A stretch of 64,000 bases of DNA from Natrarchaeobius oligotrophus (GTDB taxonomy: Archaea; Halobacteriota; Halobacteria; Halobacteriales; Natrialbaceae): assembly GCF_003841465.1 (NCBI RefSeq), contig NZ_REFZ01000003.1:248001-312000 (forward strand), written 5' to 3'. The translations under genes and the position numbers were made by a program. Below the pieces are notes generated by a model, which saw only the letters and a program-made list of their open reading frames with translations, searched no databases and was not told the DNA's origin. Below, piece by piece: positions 27,950 through 37,947 of the stretch (its first letter is position 1; every line of letters begins with the position of its first letter).

Positions 27950-29191
27950 CTACTGTTCCTGGCTCTGAGCGGGTGCCAGTTCGTCGAGGTCGACGGACTT
28001 CTCGAGGAGGACCTCGGCCTGGTCGGCGACGGGACGCTGTTCGCGCATCAACTGCTTGAACTTGCTCTGGGGGGAGAGGTCGCCGATGAGGACGCCGCCG
28101 ACGATCTTGCCGTCTTTGAACGCGATGCGACGCCACTCGGTGTCGCTGTAGCGCCGTTCGGCGTGTTCGTCGCCGAGCGTGGGGTGGCCGAACGAGAGGA
28201 AGGGGAAATCGAAGTGCGTGATGGAGTACGACGAAACCCACTCGAAGACCTCCGCTTCGTCGTCGGCAGCCATGTTGATCGCCGCGACGCGACCCTGTTC
28301 TTTGGCCGATCCCCAGGAACCGTTCTGAGCCAGGTCGCCGAGCAGGACGTCGTAAAAGCGCGTGATGTCGCCGGCTGCGTAGATGTCGTCGACGTTCGTC
28401 CGCATGTACTCGTCGACGACGATGCCGTTGTCCTGCTCGAGGCCGGCCCCACGGAGGAACTCGGTGTTGAACGTCAGCCCGATGGCGACGCCGGCGAAGT
28501 CGCACTCGAACCGGTCGCCGTTGGCGTCGATCGCCGCCGTCACGCGGTCGTCGTCGACCTCGAAGCGATCGACGCCGCTGTCGAAGACGGGTTCGACGCC
28601 CTTCGCGCGCATGCCGTCGTGCATGATCTCCGCACCGTCGGCCGAGAGCGCATAGCGCCACCAGCGGTCGCCGCGCATGAGGTACTTGCCCTCGACACCC
28701 TGTGAGCCACAGACCGCGGCGAAGTCGATACCGAGGAGGCCGGCACCGACGATGACGCCCGTCTCGGCAGCTTCGGCGCTCTCGCGGATCTTGCGCGCGT
28801 CCTGGAACGTCCAGAAGTGGTGGACGCCGTCGGCGTCGCTGTTTTCGACCGGCAGCTGGGTCGGGGTGCCGCCGGTCGCCACCAGCAGCTTGTCGTAGAA
28901 GACGTCGTCGCCCTCGTGGGTGTGAACGATCTTTTCGTCCGGATCGATCGACGTGACGTGGGTGTCGAGCGAGAGCTGGATGTCGCGTTCCTCGTACCAC
29001 TCCTCGTCGTGGATCGAGATGGGGGCTTCGGGGAGCTTCCCTTTCGCGTGTTCTTTGATGAGGATTCGATTGTACAGTGGCTCCCCCTCATCGGTGATGA
29101 CGGTAATCTCCGAATCCGGGTCCTCCTCCCGGAGGGTCTCGGCAGCCGAACTGCCCGAGATCCCGTCACCGATGATAACGTACTGGGTCAT
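27950..29191 (-). CDS. NAD(P)/FAD-dependent oxidoreductase
   Basis: The 413-residue protein has the FAD motif GDGISGSSAAETL at its N-terminus, a second Rossmann motif GVIVGAGLLGIDFAAV (near 145-160) for NAD(P)H, and the C-terminal FAD motif DIYAAGDI. It belongs to the pyridine nucleotide-disulfide oxidoreductase class I/II superfamily and resembles nitrite reductase-like or ferredoxin reductase-like subunits that lack redox cysteines. Its partner acceptor is unknown. The NrfD-type gene downstream on the same strand could be functionally linked. Confidence 0.85.
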   Translation of the reverse strand: MTQYVIIGDGISGSSAAETLREEDPDSEITVITDEGEPLYNRILIKEHAKGKLPEAPISIHDEEWYEERDIQLSLDTHVTSIDPDEKIVHTHEGDDVFYDKLLVATGGTPTQLPVENSDADGVHHFWTFQDARKIRESAEAAETGVIVGAGLLGIDFAAVCGSQGVEGKYLMRGDRWWRYALSADGAEIMHDGMRAKGVEPVFDSGVDRFEVDDDRVTAAIDANGDRFECDFAGVAIGLTFNTEFLRGAGLEQDNGIVVDEYMRTNVDDIYAAGDITRFYDVLLGDLAQNGSWGSAKEQGRVAAINMAADDEAEVFEWVSSYSITHFDFPFLSFGHPTLGDEHAERRYSDTEWRRIAFKDGKIVGGVLIGDLSPQSKFKQLMREQRPVADQAEVLLEKSVDLDELAPAQSQEQ

Positions 29192-29557
29192 ATTCGGATC
29201 GTTCGTAATGCGGGTTAAAGTGGGTTGCTATCTCGTTCATTTTCCCTCGTTGACGCCAACTATCGTGACGAATGTCTGGCGCGAGAAGATATATGCACAC
29301 ACTGTCTCTCGAAACGGAATTCTTTCCCCCTATTTCTCGAGATTGTAAACTCCGAACGGGAAATCGAGGGGGAAGAGTGCCATACGCCACCGCACACCAC
29401 GGTGGCTGCTGGCCGAACCGTTCGCCGCGGCGACTCGCCTCGAGATCACGGTCGCGCACCCGACGAAAGACGGACACGCGTCTCCAACCGGCTGGTCGAC
29501 GGTCGCGAAGGCGTCGCGTCCGAACCGCTCTTTAGGGACGGCTCCCTAACGCGGAGT
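29192..29557. other. Divergent intergenic region, promoters only
   Basis: This 366-nt stretch separates the divergent flavoprotein gene and the gene at 29558. I see no gene in it. AT-rich, TATA-like sequence lies near 29285-29295 and near 29325-29350. The palindrome just before 29558 is listed separately. Confidence 0.5.
29532..29549 (+). promoter_or_regulatory. Perfect 7-bp inverted repeat over the promoter of the gene at 29558
   Basis: TTAGGGA and TCCCTAA form a perfect inverted repeat with a 4-nt centre, ending 8 nt before the ATG. For a leaderless transcript starting at or near 29558, the TATA box would fall on TTTAGGGA, so a repressor bound here would block initiation. It could also be a short hairpin. 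Confidence 0.4.
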
Positions 29558-30148
29558 ATGAAACTCCGTCAGAACGCGCGACACTTCGCCTCGAGGAAGG
29601 CACTCGAGACGCCGGTCGTCCGATCGGTCGCCACGTCGGGTCTGGTTCGCCTCCACACGAAGGTGTTTCTGAGAAAGGCCGATCCGGCCCACGCCGACGA
29701 GCGAAAAGCGCACCTGGACGGACTGTTCGAGGCGACGGTCGACGCGTACCTCCGTGCGCTGCAGGACGGCTACTCGGAGGCACAAGCCCGCGAGATCACC
29801 CACGTCCAGGCCAACTTCGACTTCTACAACCACGGCTGGACGGAGATGATGGAGTTCCCGGTCGACGAACTCGAGGCCCACTACGACCGCTATCGCGAGT
29901 TCTTCGAGCGCTGGGAGATCACGATCGACGAACCGCTCGGCCAGTTCGCGCCGCCGGAGGGACTGCCCGAAGCGCCCTCGACGCCCGATCGACTCGAGGA
30001 CCCCGAACACCCCCACGCCGAAGGCGGCTTCGCGGACGACGTCTACGTCGAGACCGAGGAGGGCGAACTCGTCGTCGGCGGACGGGACGAACCGGACGAC
30101 GTCGACGTCTCACGGGCGGTCGGCGTCGACGACGTCGAGGAAGAGTGA
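29558..30148 (+). CDS. DUF6149-like conserved haloarchaeal protein
   Basis: The 196-residue protein has a basic N-terminus (MKLRQNARHFASRKALETP), a helical middle with TFDAYLRALQDGYSEAQAREITHVQANFDFYNHGWTEMMEFP-like features, and an acidic, proline-rich tail. It matches my memory of DUF6149, a haloarchaeal family without known function. A palindrome overlaps its probable promoter, so it may be regulated by a dimeric repressor. Confidence 0.7.
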   Translation: MKLRQNARHFASRKALETPVVRSVATSGLVRLHTKVFLRKADPAHADERKAHLDGLFEATVDAYLRALQDGYSEAQAREITHVQANFDFYNHGWTEMMEFPVDELEAHYDRYREFFERWEITIDEPLGQFAPPEGLPEAPSTPDRLEDPEHPHAEGGFADDVYVETEEGELVVGGRDEPDDVDVSRAVGVDDVEEE

Positions 30149-30305
30149 CGACGGAGAGAGCAACGCGTCGACGGAAACGAACACGGGGGCCATCGTGCCG
30201 GACGTCGACGGAGACGAACGCAAGGGGCATCGTGCTGGACGTCGACGACGATCTTTCCAAGCGGCTAAGTAGACCGAGCGTTCGGGTTTCGATACTGACC
30301 CGAGC

Positions 30306-31571
30306 ATGGACGACAACGACCGATCGATCGCGGGGTTTACGATGGCGGGTCACGCGCTCGTCCACTGGTTCGAGACGTCGATCCCGATCTTCCTCGTCGT
30401 CTGGCTGGCCGAGTTCGACGTGAGCGTGGCGCTGCTCGGGCTCGTCGTCGCGCTGGGCTACGCGCCGTTCGGCCTCGGCGCGCTGCCGGGCGGCATCCTG
30501 GCGGATCGGTACGGAACGAAGCGACTCATTCTGGCCTGTCTCGCCGGCATGAGCCTGGCGTTTTTCGTCCTCGCGCTCGCGAGCTCGATCTACGCCATCG
30601 CCGTCGGCCTCCTCCTGTGGGGCGTCGCCGCGAGCGTCTACCACCCCGCCGGCCTCTCGCTCATCAGCACCGGCGTCGAGGACCGGGGGACGGTGTTCGC
30701 CTGGCACGGCATCGCGGGCAACGTCGGCATCGCCCTCGGGCCGTTCGTCGCCGCCACGCTGTTGATCGTCCTCGAGTGGCAGCTCGTGGCGGCGATCCTC
30801 GCGGTTCCGGGGCTCTTCGCGCTGGTGTACGGCGTCACCGCGGAGTTCGATCCGACCGGCGCGGTCGACGACGACGTCGACGCCGGATCGTCGACGGCGC
30901 TCTCGGCGTCGGAGTTCGTCACCAACTCCCGTGCGCTGTTCGCGAGCGCGTTCGCCGTCGTCTTCGTCGTCGTCACCTTCGAGGGACTCTACTACCGGGG
31001 GATGCTGACGTACCTCCCCGAGATCCTCCACGGACTGCCCGCGATGGGCGACCTCGTTCTCCCGGCGGAGCTCGAGGGGATCGAGCCGGCGGACTACATC
31101 TACGTCGGCCTGCTCGTCGTCGGAATGGCCGGCCAGTACGTCGGCGGTAAGTTAACCGACCGCATCCCGCCCGCCCGGGGGCTCGCCGGACTCTTCGCCG
31201 TCCTCGCGGTTCTCGCGGTCGCGTTCGTTCCCGTCACGTCGATGGGGCTGGCCGCGATCGCCGCCCTCTGTGGCGTCTTCGGCTTTTTCCTCTTTGCCAT
31301 CCAGCCGTTCTACCAGAACGCCGTCGCGGTCTACACGCCGCCGGACACCCGCGGGCTCTCGTACGGCTACACCTACCTCGGGGAGTTCGGACTCGGCGCG
31401 GCCAGCATCGCCATCGCGGGGTACGTCCTCGACGGCTTCTCGCTCGCGGCGTTTTTCGTTCTGATCGCCGGCTTCGCGGTCGCCGGCGGGCTCCTCTCGG
31501 CCGCGCTCGCGGCCGGCCTCGATCGGTACTTCGACGCCGAGCAGTCCCTCGAGGCGAGCGCCGACGACTGA
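30306..31571 (+). CDS. Major facilitator superfamily transporter
   Basis: The 421-residue protein has twelve predicted membrane segments and the MFS loop 2-3 motif GGILADRYGTKR. The second half carries GGKLTDRIPPARG at the equivalent place. A central acidic cytosolic loop (AVDDDVDAGSSTALSASE) separates the halves. The substrate cannot be read from the sequence. The last helix ends in an acidic tail. No partner gene is evident. Confidence 0.85.
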   Translation: MDDNDRSIAGFTMAGHALVHWFETSIPIFLVVWLAEFDVSVALLGLVVALGYAPFGLGALPGGILADRYGTKRLILACLAGMSLAFFVLALASSIYAIAVGLLLWGVAASVYHPAGLSLISTGVEDRGTVFAWHGIAGNVGIALGPFVAATLLIVLEWQLVAAILAVPGLFALVYGVTAEFDPTGAVDDDVDAGSSTALSASEFVTNSRALFASAFAVVFVVVTFEGLYYRGMLTYLPEILHGLPAMGDLVLPAELEGIEPADYIYVGLLVVGMAGQYVGGKLTDRIPPARGLAGLFAVLAVLAVAFVPVTSMGLAAIAALCGVFGFFLFAIQPFYQNAVAVYTPPDTRGLSYGYTYLGEFGLGAASIAIAGYVLDGFSLAAFFVLIAGFAVAGGLLSAALAAGLDRYFDAEQSLEASADD

Positions 31572-31710
31572 CGGGTTTCCGATCTATCAATTTCTTTGGT
31601 TAATTTTCCACTCCGCGTCGTAGTACCAACTACGACGTTCGAAGATACCCTCTCCGTAGTATCAGTTTCGATCTGCTTCCGATTATCAGCTCCGATAACC
31701 GCGGATCACC

Positions 31711-31718
31711 ATTTATGT
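31711..31718 (+). promoter_or_regulatory. TATA-like box before the transducer gene
   Basis: TTTATGTA lies 28-35 nt before the ATG at 31746, a good position for a TATA box of a nearly leaderless transcript. The start codon choice MSIVRRL is consistent with it. Confidence 0.4.
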
Positions 31719-31745
31719 ATCAACGCCGGTACCCGTTCGATACTC

Positions 31746-34700
31746 ATGAGTATCGTTCGACGGCTGGTGCCGGCGGCGATCCGACGCCGATACACGGTCA
31801 AGCTCGCGATCGTCCTGTTGCTTCTCGGGCTGTCGGTCGGAGCCGTCGGGTTCGTCGCGACCGCCGGCATCACCGACGAGGTGGAACAGCGCGCCGAGGC
31901 GACCCAGCTTTCGCTCGCGGAACGGGACGCACAGGGACTACAGACGTGGCACGAACGAAACGAGCGGACGGTCGAGACGCTCGCCTGGTCGGGAGCCCTC
32001 GAGGGTGACGACCCGGCGGCGATCGAAGACCGGTTACTCGAGTGGCAGTCGGGGGTCGGCGACGAGGCGGTCGCCGTCAGCTACCTCGACACCGCCAACG
32101 GAACGGTGCTCGCGAGCACCGACGAGAGCCTCCGGGATCGATCGATCGACGACGTCGACGGCGTCGATCCCGACGCGCTCGGCGACGACGAGAGCCAGAT
32201 CTCGAGTCCGTACCTCTTCGACGGAGCCGACGGGGAACGAGTCGTCGTCACGTACGTTCGCTCGACGGGGGACGACCGGGCGCTCGCGTACGCGGTCGAC
32301 CTCGAGTCGGAAGGTGCGCAACTCGAGGCGAGCGACCGCGGGGTAACGGTCGTCGTCGACGGCGCGAACGAGATCGTCCTCGACGACGCCGGCTACGGCG
32401 ACGGCTACGAGACGCTCGGGCTCGAGTACGACGACGGATCCGCGGATCTGGCGCGATCCGAGGGCGCGACGACGCGTCAGGCGGCCGCCGGGAGCGCGAG
32501 CGTCCTCGAGTCCTACGGCGTCGGCGACGAGGCGTACGTCGTCGCCGCGGCGCCGGTCGACGGGACGGACTGGGTGGTGCTGGTCCACGAAACCGAGCGG
32601 TCGGCGTACGGAATCGCCGCGATCGTCGACGAGTGGGGCTACGTCGCCTCCGGCATCGCCGCGTTACTGATCGGCCTGTTCGGCGTCGTGCTCGGTCGAA
32701 ACACGGCGTCGTCGGTCGATCGAATCGCGGAAACGACGGCGGACGTCGAGGCGGGGACCCTCGAGGCCACCTTCGAGAGCAAGCGACTCGACAGCATCGG
32801 GCGGCTCTCCGAGGGGGTGGCGTCGATGCGTGATTCGCTCGTCGATCGGATCGAGGAAGCCGAAGCCGCCAGAGACGAGGCCGAGCGGGAACGAGATCGC
32901 ATCCAGCGGCGAGCCGATCGCCTCGAGCGGACGGCCCGAGCGTACGGCGACGTGATCGCGACGGCCGCGGACGGCGATCTGACGGCTCGAATGGACGACG
33001 ACAGCGAGGACGAGGCGATGGCCGATCTCGCCGCGGCGTTCAACGAGATGATCGCGGACCTCGAGCGAGCCGTCGCGAAACTGGATCGGTTCGCGGCGAA
33101 CGTCTCGACGACCGCCGAGCAGGTGACGTCCTCGAGCCAGGAGGTTCGGTCGGCCTCCGAGCGGGTGACCGAGTCCATCCAGGCGATTTCGGCGGGAGCC
33201 GACCGACAGCACGAGTCCCTGCAGTCGGTCGACCGGGAGATGAACGGACTCTCGACGGCGACCGAAGAGATCGCCGCCGCCTCGAGCGACGTCGTCGACA
33301 TCGCGGAGCGAACCGTCGAAACCGGCCGCAGCGGACGCGAAGCCGCGCGTAACGCCGTCGACGCGATGGACGAGATCGAACGGGAGGCAGAAGACGCCGT
33401 CGCGGAGATCCAGCGCCTCGAACGGGAGGTCCAGCAGATCGACGAACTCATCGCGGCCATCTCGGACATCGCGCGCCAGACGAACATGCTGGCGTTGAAC
33501 GCGAACATCGAGGCGTCGCGATCCGTTTCCAGCGAGGAAGAAGAGGGATTCTCGGTCGTCGCACAGGAGGTCAAAGCGCTCTCGGAGGACGTCGCCAGGG
33601 CGGCCAACGAGGCGGAGGACCGACTCGAGGCGATCCGGGAGCGAACCGAGCGCTCCGCCGCCGAAGTCGAGGGAACGAGCGTCGACATCGAGGACGCCGG
33701 CGAGGAGGTGCAGGCGGCCGTCGACGCGCTCGAGGAGATCGCGGACCTCGCCCAGGAGACGAGCGCCGGGGTCAAGGAGATCTCCGGTGCGACCGAAGAG
33801 CAGGCGGCGTCGACTCAGGCGGTCGTCGCCACGGTCGACGACGCGGCCACGGTCTCCGAGGAGACGAGCGCCGCCGCCGGAACGGTCGCGGACGCGGCCC
33901 AGGAGCAGACGAGCGCCCTGACGGAAGTGACGCAGTCGGCGACCCAGCTGACGGCCCACTCGTCCCGGCTGGCGTCGACCCTGGACCGGTTCGAGACCGA
34001 CGTCGATCGAGCCGACCTCGAGGACGCCGACCCCGCGGACGACCTCGAAGCGGGCGACGAGCCGGAATCCGACGGTTCCACGGACGTCCTCGAGTTCGAA
34101 GACGCACCCGAATCAGTCGATCTCGAGGACGAGCCGATCGACGCCGCGACCGGACTCGAGTCCGGGAACGAGGCGGAGCGACCCGATCCGAGCCCGGCGG
34201 ACGGACTCGGAGACGATCCGCTCGAGGACGATCCGCTCGAGGACGATCCGCTCGAGGCCGGGTCGACGAACGAGGCGGACCCGATCGACGGGATCGGCGG
34301 CGACCTGCTCGACGACGCGCTCGAGGAACCGGTCGAAGACGAGTCGGGCGGTGCGGATCCGGTCGCCGACGTGCTCGAGGAGGGGATCACCTTCGGGACG
34401 AGCGAGTCGGCTCTCGAAGCGAGCGACGATCCCCTCGAACCGGCCGACGAATCGGACGACGGCGTCGACGCCGACGGCGAGGACCCCCTCGAGCCGGCTG
34501 CCGACGAGAGAACCGAAACCCGCGAGGAGACTGCCGACTCGACGGCGTCGACCGAAGCCGATTTCGCTCCGGAAGAGTCGTCGGATCCGCTCGCCCCGTC
34601 CGACGCGGACGAAGACGACGGCGTCGACCCGGAGGAGCCCGACCGTGCCGACGAACCGGAGGGTGAGTTGCGGGACGACGATCCCTTGGGTACCGATCCG

Positions 34701-35306
34701 CTCGGCGACGATTCGCTCGCGCTCTCGGACGGCGAGTCGAGCCCGTCGATTCCCGAAGACGAGGTGCCCGACGGCGACGGTTCGCTCGACGACCCCGAAA
34801 TCGGGGCCGACGAGTCTGGAACGGACGGATCCGATCCGATCGTGCTGAACGAATCACGGGCGCTCGAGTCGAGCGAATCGGATCCGCTGGCACCGGCTGA
34901 CCCCCTCGAGTCGGACGAGTCGGAGCGACTGGTACCGGACGAAACGGATCCGCTGGCACCGGAGGAGACGAACCCGGCCGTGGCGGAGAACGACGAACCG
35001 TCCGAAGCCGATCCGCTCGAATCGGCCGAAATCGGTCCGTCCGAGAACGGCGAGAGCGATCCCCTCGAGCCGACCGAAGCCGATCCGCTGGAGGAACTCG
35101 AGGTAGGTTCGTCGGACCGAACCGAGTCGGGCGACGAACCCGTTCCCCTCCAGCCGGTCGAGTCCGGTGACGACGGAAACGACGAACCGGAAGAGATCGA
35201 CGACGAACCGGAGGGAATGGACGAACCGAAAGAGACGAGCGACGAACCGAACGGGAAAAGCGCCGACGACGTATTCACGTTCGGCGGTCCCCTCGAAGAG
35301 GAGTGA
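31746..35306 (+). CDS. Methyl-accepting transducer with long acidic tail
   Basis: The 1186-residue protein has a short cytosolic start and a membrane helix (19-40). An extracellular Cache-like sensor (about 45-290), a second helix (about 300-325), HAMP domains and a signalling coiled coil (about 455-750) follow, the last with SDIARQTNMLALNANIEA at the hairpin tip. It should sense an extracellular cue and signal to CheA. About 435 further residues (751-1186) are disordered and acidic, with fourteen DPL motifs, and end in DDVFTFGGPLEEE. This tail is far longer than in usual transducers. The hairpin tip also carries an inserted SVSSEEEEGF in place of the usual AGExGRGF. Confidence 0.9.
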   Translation: MSIVRRLVPAAIRRRYTVKLAIVLLLLGLSVGAVGFVATAGITDEVEQRAEATQLSLAERDAQGLQTWHERNERTVETLAWSGALEGDDPAAIEDRLLEWQSGVGDEAVAVSYLDTANGTVLASTDESLRDRSIDDVDGVDPDALGDDESQISSPYLFDGADGERVVVTYVRSTGDDRALAYAVDLESEGAQLEASDRGVTVVVDGANEIVLDDAGYGDGYETLGLEYDDGSADLARSEGATTRQAAAGSASVLESYGVGDEAYVVAAAPVDGTDWVVLVHETERSAYGIAAIVDEWGYVASGIAALLIGLFGVVLGRNTASSVDRIAETTADVEAGTLEATFESKRLDSIGRLSEGVASMRDSLVDRIEEAEAARDEAERERDRIQRRADRLERTARAYGDVIATAADGDLTARMDDDSEDEAMADLAAAFNEMIADLERAVAKLDRFAANVSTTAEQVTSSSQEVRSASERVTESIQAISAGADRQHESLQSVDREMNGLSTATEEIAAASSDVVDIAERTVETGRSGREAARNAVDAMDEIEREAEDAVAEIQRLEREVQQIDELIAAISDIARQTNMLALNANIEASRSVSSEEEEGFSVVAQEVKALSEDVARAANEAEDRLEAIRERTERSAAEVEGTSVDIEDAGEEVQAAVDALEEIADLAQETSAGVKEISGATEEQAASTQAVVATVDDAATVSEETSAAAGTVADAAQEQTSALTEVTQSATQLTAHSSRLASTLDRFETDVDRADLEDADPADDLEAGDEPESDGSTDVLEFEDAPESVDLEDEPIDAATGLESGNEAERPDPSPADGLGDDPLEDDPLEDDPLEAGSTNEADPIDGIGGDLLDDALEEPVEDESGGADPVADVLEEGITFGTSESALEASDDPLEPADESDDGVDADGEDPLEPAADERTETREETADSTASTEADFAPEESSDPLAPSDADEDDGVDPEEPDRADEPEGELRDDDPLGTDPLGDDSLALSDGESSPSIPEDEVPDGDGSLDDPEIGADESGTDGSDPIVLNESRALESSESDPLAPADPLESDESERLVPDETDPLAPEETNPAVAENDEPSEADPLESAEIGPSENGESDPLEPTEADPLEELEVGSSDRTESGDEPVPLQPVESGDDGNDEPEEIDDEPEGMDEPKETSDEPNGKSADDVFTFGGPLEEE

Positions 35307-35442
35307 TCGGCGGGCTCGTCGCGCAAGCGTCGTCGTGCGGGTCGAGCATCGGACGACCGATCGACTCGAGCGGGCCGACGGTCCCGCCGTCCGGTCGACG
35401 TCGTTCGCTACCTTTTTGCCTGCACTCTGGCAAGAAATCGGC

Positions 35443-36321
35443 ATGCTCACCGTGCGGGCACCAGCGACGAGTGCGAACCTCGGGAGTGGTTTCGACGTCT
35501 TCGGCGTCGCGCTGGGAGCGCCCGCCGACGTGATCCGGGTCGAGCGAGCACCGGAAACGACGATCTCGGTCACCGGAGCCGGGAGTCAGTACATTCCGGA
35601 GAACCCCAAGGAAAACACCGTCGGCGCGGTTGCCGAGGCGCTCGACGCACCCGCCCGGATTCGCATCGACAAGGGCGTTCGCCCCTCCTCCGGACTCGGA
35701 TCGTCCGCCGCGAGCGCCGCCGGCGCGGCGGTCGCGCTCAACGAACTGTACGATCGAGGGCTCACGCGCGAGGAACTCGTCTCCGTCGCCGCCGAGGGAG
35801 AAGCGCTCGTCTCCGGAGCCGCACACGCGGACAACGTCGCACCCTCGCTGCTGGGCGGGTTCACGATCGTCGCGCAAGACGGCGTGACGCAGGTCGACGC
35901 GTCGGTTCCCGTCGTCGCCTGTCTGCCGGAGACGACCGTCTCCACGCGGGACGCCCGCGACGTCGTTCCCGACCGGGCGACGATGGACGACGTCGTCGAA
36001 ACCGTCGGCCACGCCGCGACGCTGGCCGTCGGGATGGCGAAGAACGATCCCGAAATCGTCGGCCGCGGCATGGACGACGGGATCGTCACGCCCGAGCGAG
36101 CCGCGCTCATCGACGGCTACGACCGCGTTCGCGACGCCGCGCTCGAGGCGGGCGCGACGGGCGTCACCGTCAGCGGGGCCGGCCCCGGCGTGCTCGCGGT
36201 CTGTCGCGGCTCGGCTCGCCGCGCGGTCGCCTCGGCCATGCTCGACGCGTTCGATTCGGTCGGCATCGAGAGTCGCGCGTACCAGACGCACGTCGGCGAG
36301 GGTGCGCGGCTGTACCCCTGA
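35443..36321 (+). CDS. thrB: Homoserine kinase
   Basis: The 292-residue protein is a GHMP kinase with the N-terminal APATSANLGSGFDVFGVAL, the ATP loop PSSGLGSSAASAAGA (near 82-96) and the C-terminal GVTVSGAGPGVLAV. These are the features of archaeal ThrB. It phosphorylates homoserine for threonine synthesis. The start at 35443 (MLTVRAPATSANLG) was preferred over upstream in-frame codons because it fits the family N-terminus and lies about 30 nt after a T-rich promoter-like CTTTTTGCC. Confidence 0.93.
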   Translation: MLTVRAPATSANLGSGFDVFGVALGAPADVIRVERAPETTISVTGAGSQYIPENPKENTVGAVAEALDAPARIRIDKGVRPSSGLGSSAASAAGAAVALNELYDRGLTREELVSVAAEGEALVSGAAHADNVAPSLLGGFTIVAQDGVTQVDASVPVVACLPETTVSTRDARDVVPDRATMDDVVETVGHAATLAVGMAKNDPEIVGRGMDDGIVTPERAALIDGYDRVRDAALEAGATGVTVSGAGPGVLAVCRGSARRAVASAMLDAFDSVGIESRAYQTHVGEGARLYP

Positions 36322-36336
36322 CGTCGTACTCGAGAC

Positions 36337-36684
36337 ATGGGAACGCGAACAGACGCGGCGCTCGCGATTGGCGTTCTCGGCGCGGCACTCGTCGCGTTCG
36401 CGACCGTCGACGCCTCGTTTTCACCGGTCGCGTTCGGAGGTGGCGCAGCCGCGACGCTCGCGTTCGAACTCCTCGCGAGCCGCGATCCCGAACCGATACG
36501 CCGACGCTGGGAGTCGCGGTCGGTCCAGGCCGCGGCCGTCGTCGTCGCGGTCGCCGTCGTCGCGGTCGGTGCGATCGTCGCGCCCTCGAGCGTGCTCTCC
36601 GCGGTGATCGGTGCGCTGGTCGCGTACCTGGCGTTTCTGGTCGTCGTGATGGGCCGCCGTCCGAAGACGGACGAAACGACGTGA
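36337..36684 (+). CDS. Small membrane protein after thrB
   Basis: The 115-residue protein has four hydrophobic segments and a short basic/acidic C-terminus (MGRRPKTDETT). It starts 15 nt after thrB on the same strand and is probably cotranscribed. No domain is recognised. Confidence 0.65.
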   Translation: MGTRTDAALAIGVLGAALVAFATVDASFSPVAFGGGAAATLAFELLASRDPEPIRRRWESRSVQAAAVVVAVAVVAVGAIVAPSSVLSAVIGALVAYLAFLVVVMGRRPKTDETT

Positions 36685-36807
36685 AAGCGGCGACGACCGC
36701 AGCTCGAGGGCAACGGTCGGCGGCCGAACGAGGGGGTTCTCGAGTCTCGAGAATCCACAAAAGTCGATCTCGCGAGCGGGTCAGTTCGAAGACGCCAGCG
36801 AGCGGCG

Positions 36808-37716
36808 CTAGACGCCGCGGCCCTGCATCTTCTCCTCTTCGGGGAGGTCGACGTTGGCGTCGCCTTTCATCCCCTTGCCGAGGTTCTTCGAGATGTCCGC
36901 GAGCCGATCGGGGTCGTCCCAGTTGTTGACGGCCTCGACGATCGCCTCGGCCATCGCCGGCGGGTTCTCCGCGCCGAAGATGCCGCTGCCGACGAAGATA
37001 CCGTCGCACTCGTGGTGCATCATGAGCGCGGCGTCGGCCGGCGTCGCGATGCCGCCCGCGGCGAAGTTGACGACCGGCAGTCGTCCCATCTCGGCGGTCT
37101 CGTGGACCAGCTCGGCCGGCGCTTCGATCTCGCGGGCGTAGGCCTCGCGTTCCTCGTGGCTCATTCCCTCGATCTTGCGGATCTCCCCTTTGATCGTGCG
37201 CTGGTGGTGGACGGCCTGGTTGACGTCGCCGGTTCCCGCTTCGCCCTTGGTGCGGATCATCGCCGCGCCCTCGTCGATCCGGCGCAGCGCCTCGCCCAGG
37301 TTTCGCGCGCCGCAGACGAACGGGGCGGTAAAGTCGCGCTTGTCGATGTGGTAGGCGTCGTCGGCCGGCGTCAGCACCTCCGACTCGTCGATCATGTCGA
37401 CGCCGACGGCCTCCAAGATCTGGGCCTCCTTGACGTGGCCGATCCGGGACTTGCCCATCACCGGGATCGACACCTCGTCGACGATCTCCGCGACGTCTGC
37501 GGGGTCGGCCATCCGCGCGACGCCGCCGCGTTTGCGGATGTCCGCGGGCACCGCCTCGAGCGCCATGACCGCGACCGCGCCGGCGTCCTCGGCTATTCTG
37601 GCCTGATCGGGGTCGACGACGTCCATGATGACGCCACCTTTCTGCATCTGGGCGAAGCCGCGCTTGACGAGGTCGGTCCCGCGGCGGAGTTCCTCGAGAT
37701 CCGTATCTTCCGGCAT
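36808..37716 (-). CDS. pdxS: Pyridoxal 5'-phosphate synthase subunit PdxS
   Basis: The 302-residue protein matches PdxS/SNZ over its whole length: [62 protein letters not shown] and GCxIFGAENP-like [14 protein letters not shown]. It forms the dodecameric core that makes PLP from ribose 5-phosphate, glyceraldehyde 3-phosphate and ammonia. The glutaminase PdxT is not in the window. The start at 37716 ([13 protein letters not shown]) was chosen because the longer frame is not conserved-looking. Confidence 0.95.
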   Translation of the reverse strand: MPEDTDLEELRRGTDLVKRGFAQMQKGGVIMDVVDPDQARIAEDAGAVAVMALEAVPADIRKRGGVARMADPADVAEIVDEVSIPVMGKSRIGHVKEAQILEAVGVDMIDESEVLTPADDAYHIDKRDFTAPFVCGARNLGEALRRIDEGAAMIRTKGEAGTGDVNQAVHHQRTIKGEIRKIEGMSHEEREAYAREIEAPAELVHETAEMGRLPVVNFAAGGIATPADAALMMHHECDGIFVGSGIFGAENPPAMAEAIVEAVNNWDDPDRLADISKNLGKGMKGDANVDLPEEEKMQGRGV

Positions 37717-37947
37717 ACTCTGGGGTTGGAATCCGTTCCACTTACGCGTGTCGTGTTCCACCGGTGTGACGGACTCCGTCTCGGGGACGCGACTCGACGG
37801 TCGTGCCAGATACGTAACAACTGCACCATAGTTGTTTTAGAAATCGATACGAACAAATGGCGCAGTTGAACCGCAGTACGCTCGAGCGGCCACAATCTTC
37901 ATACAGTTTTGTGTGAGACGTTAACACTGTACTAGTGGTGGGTGACG

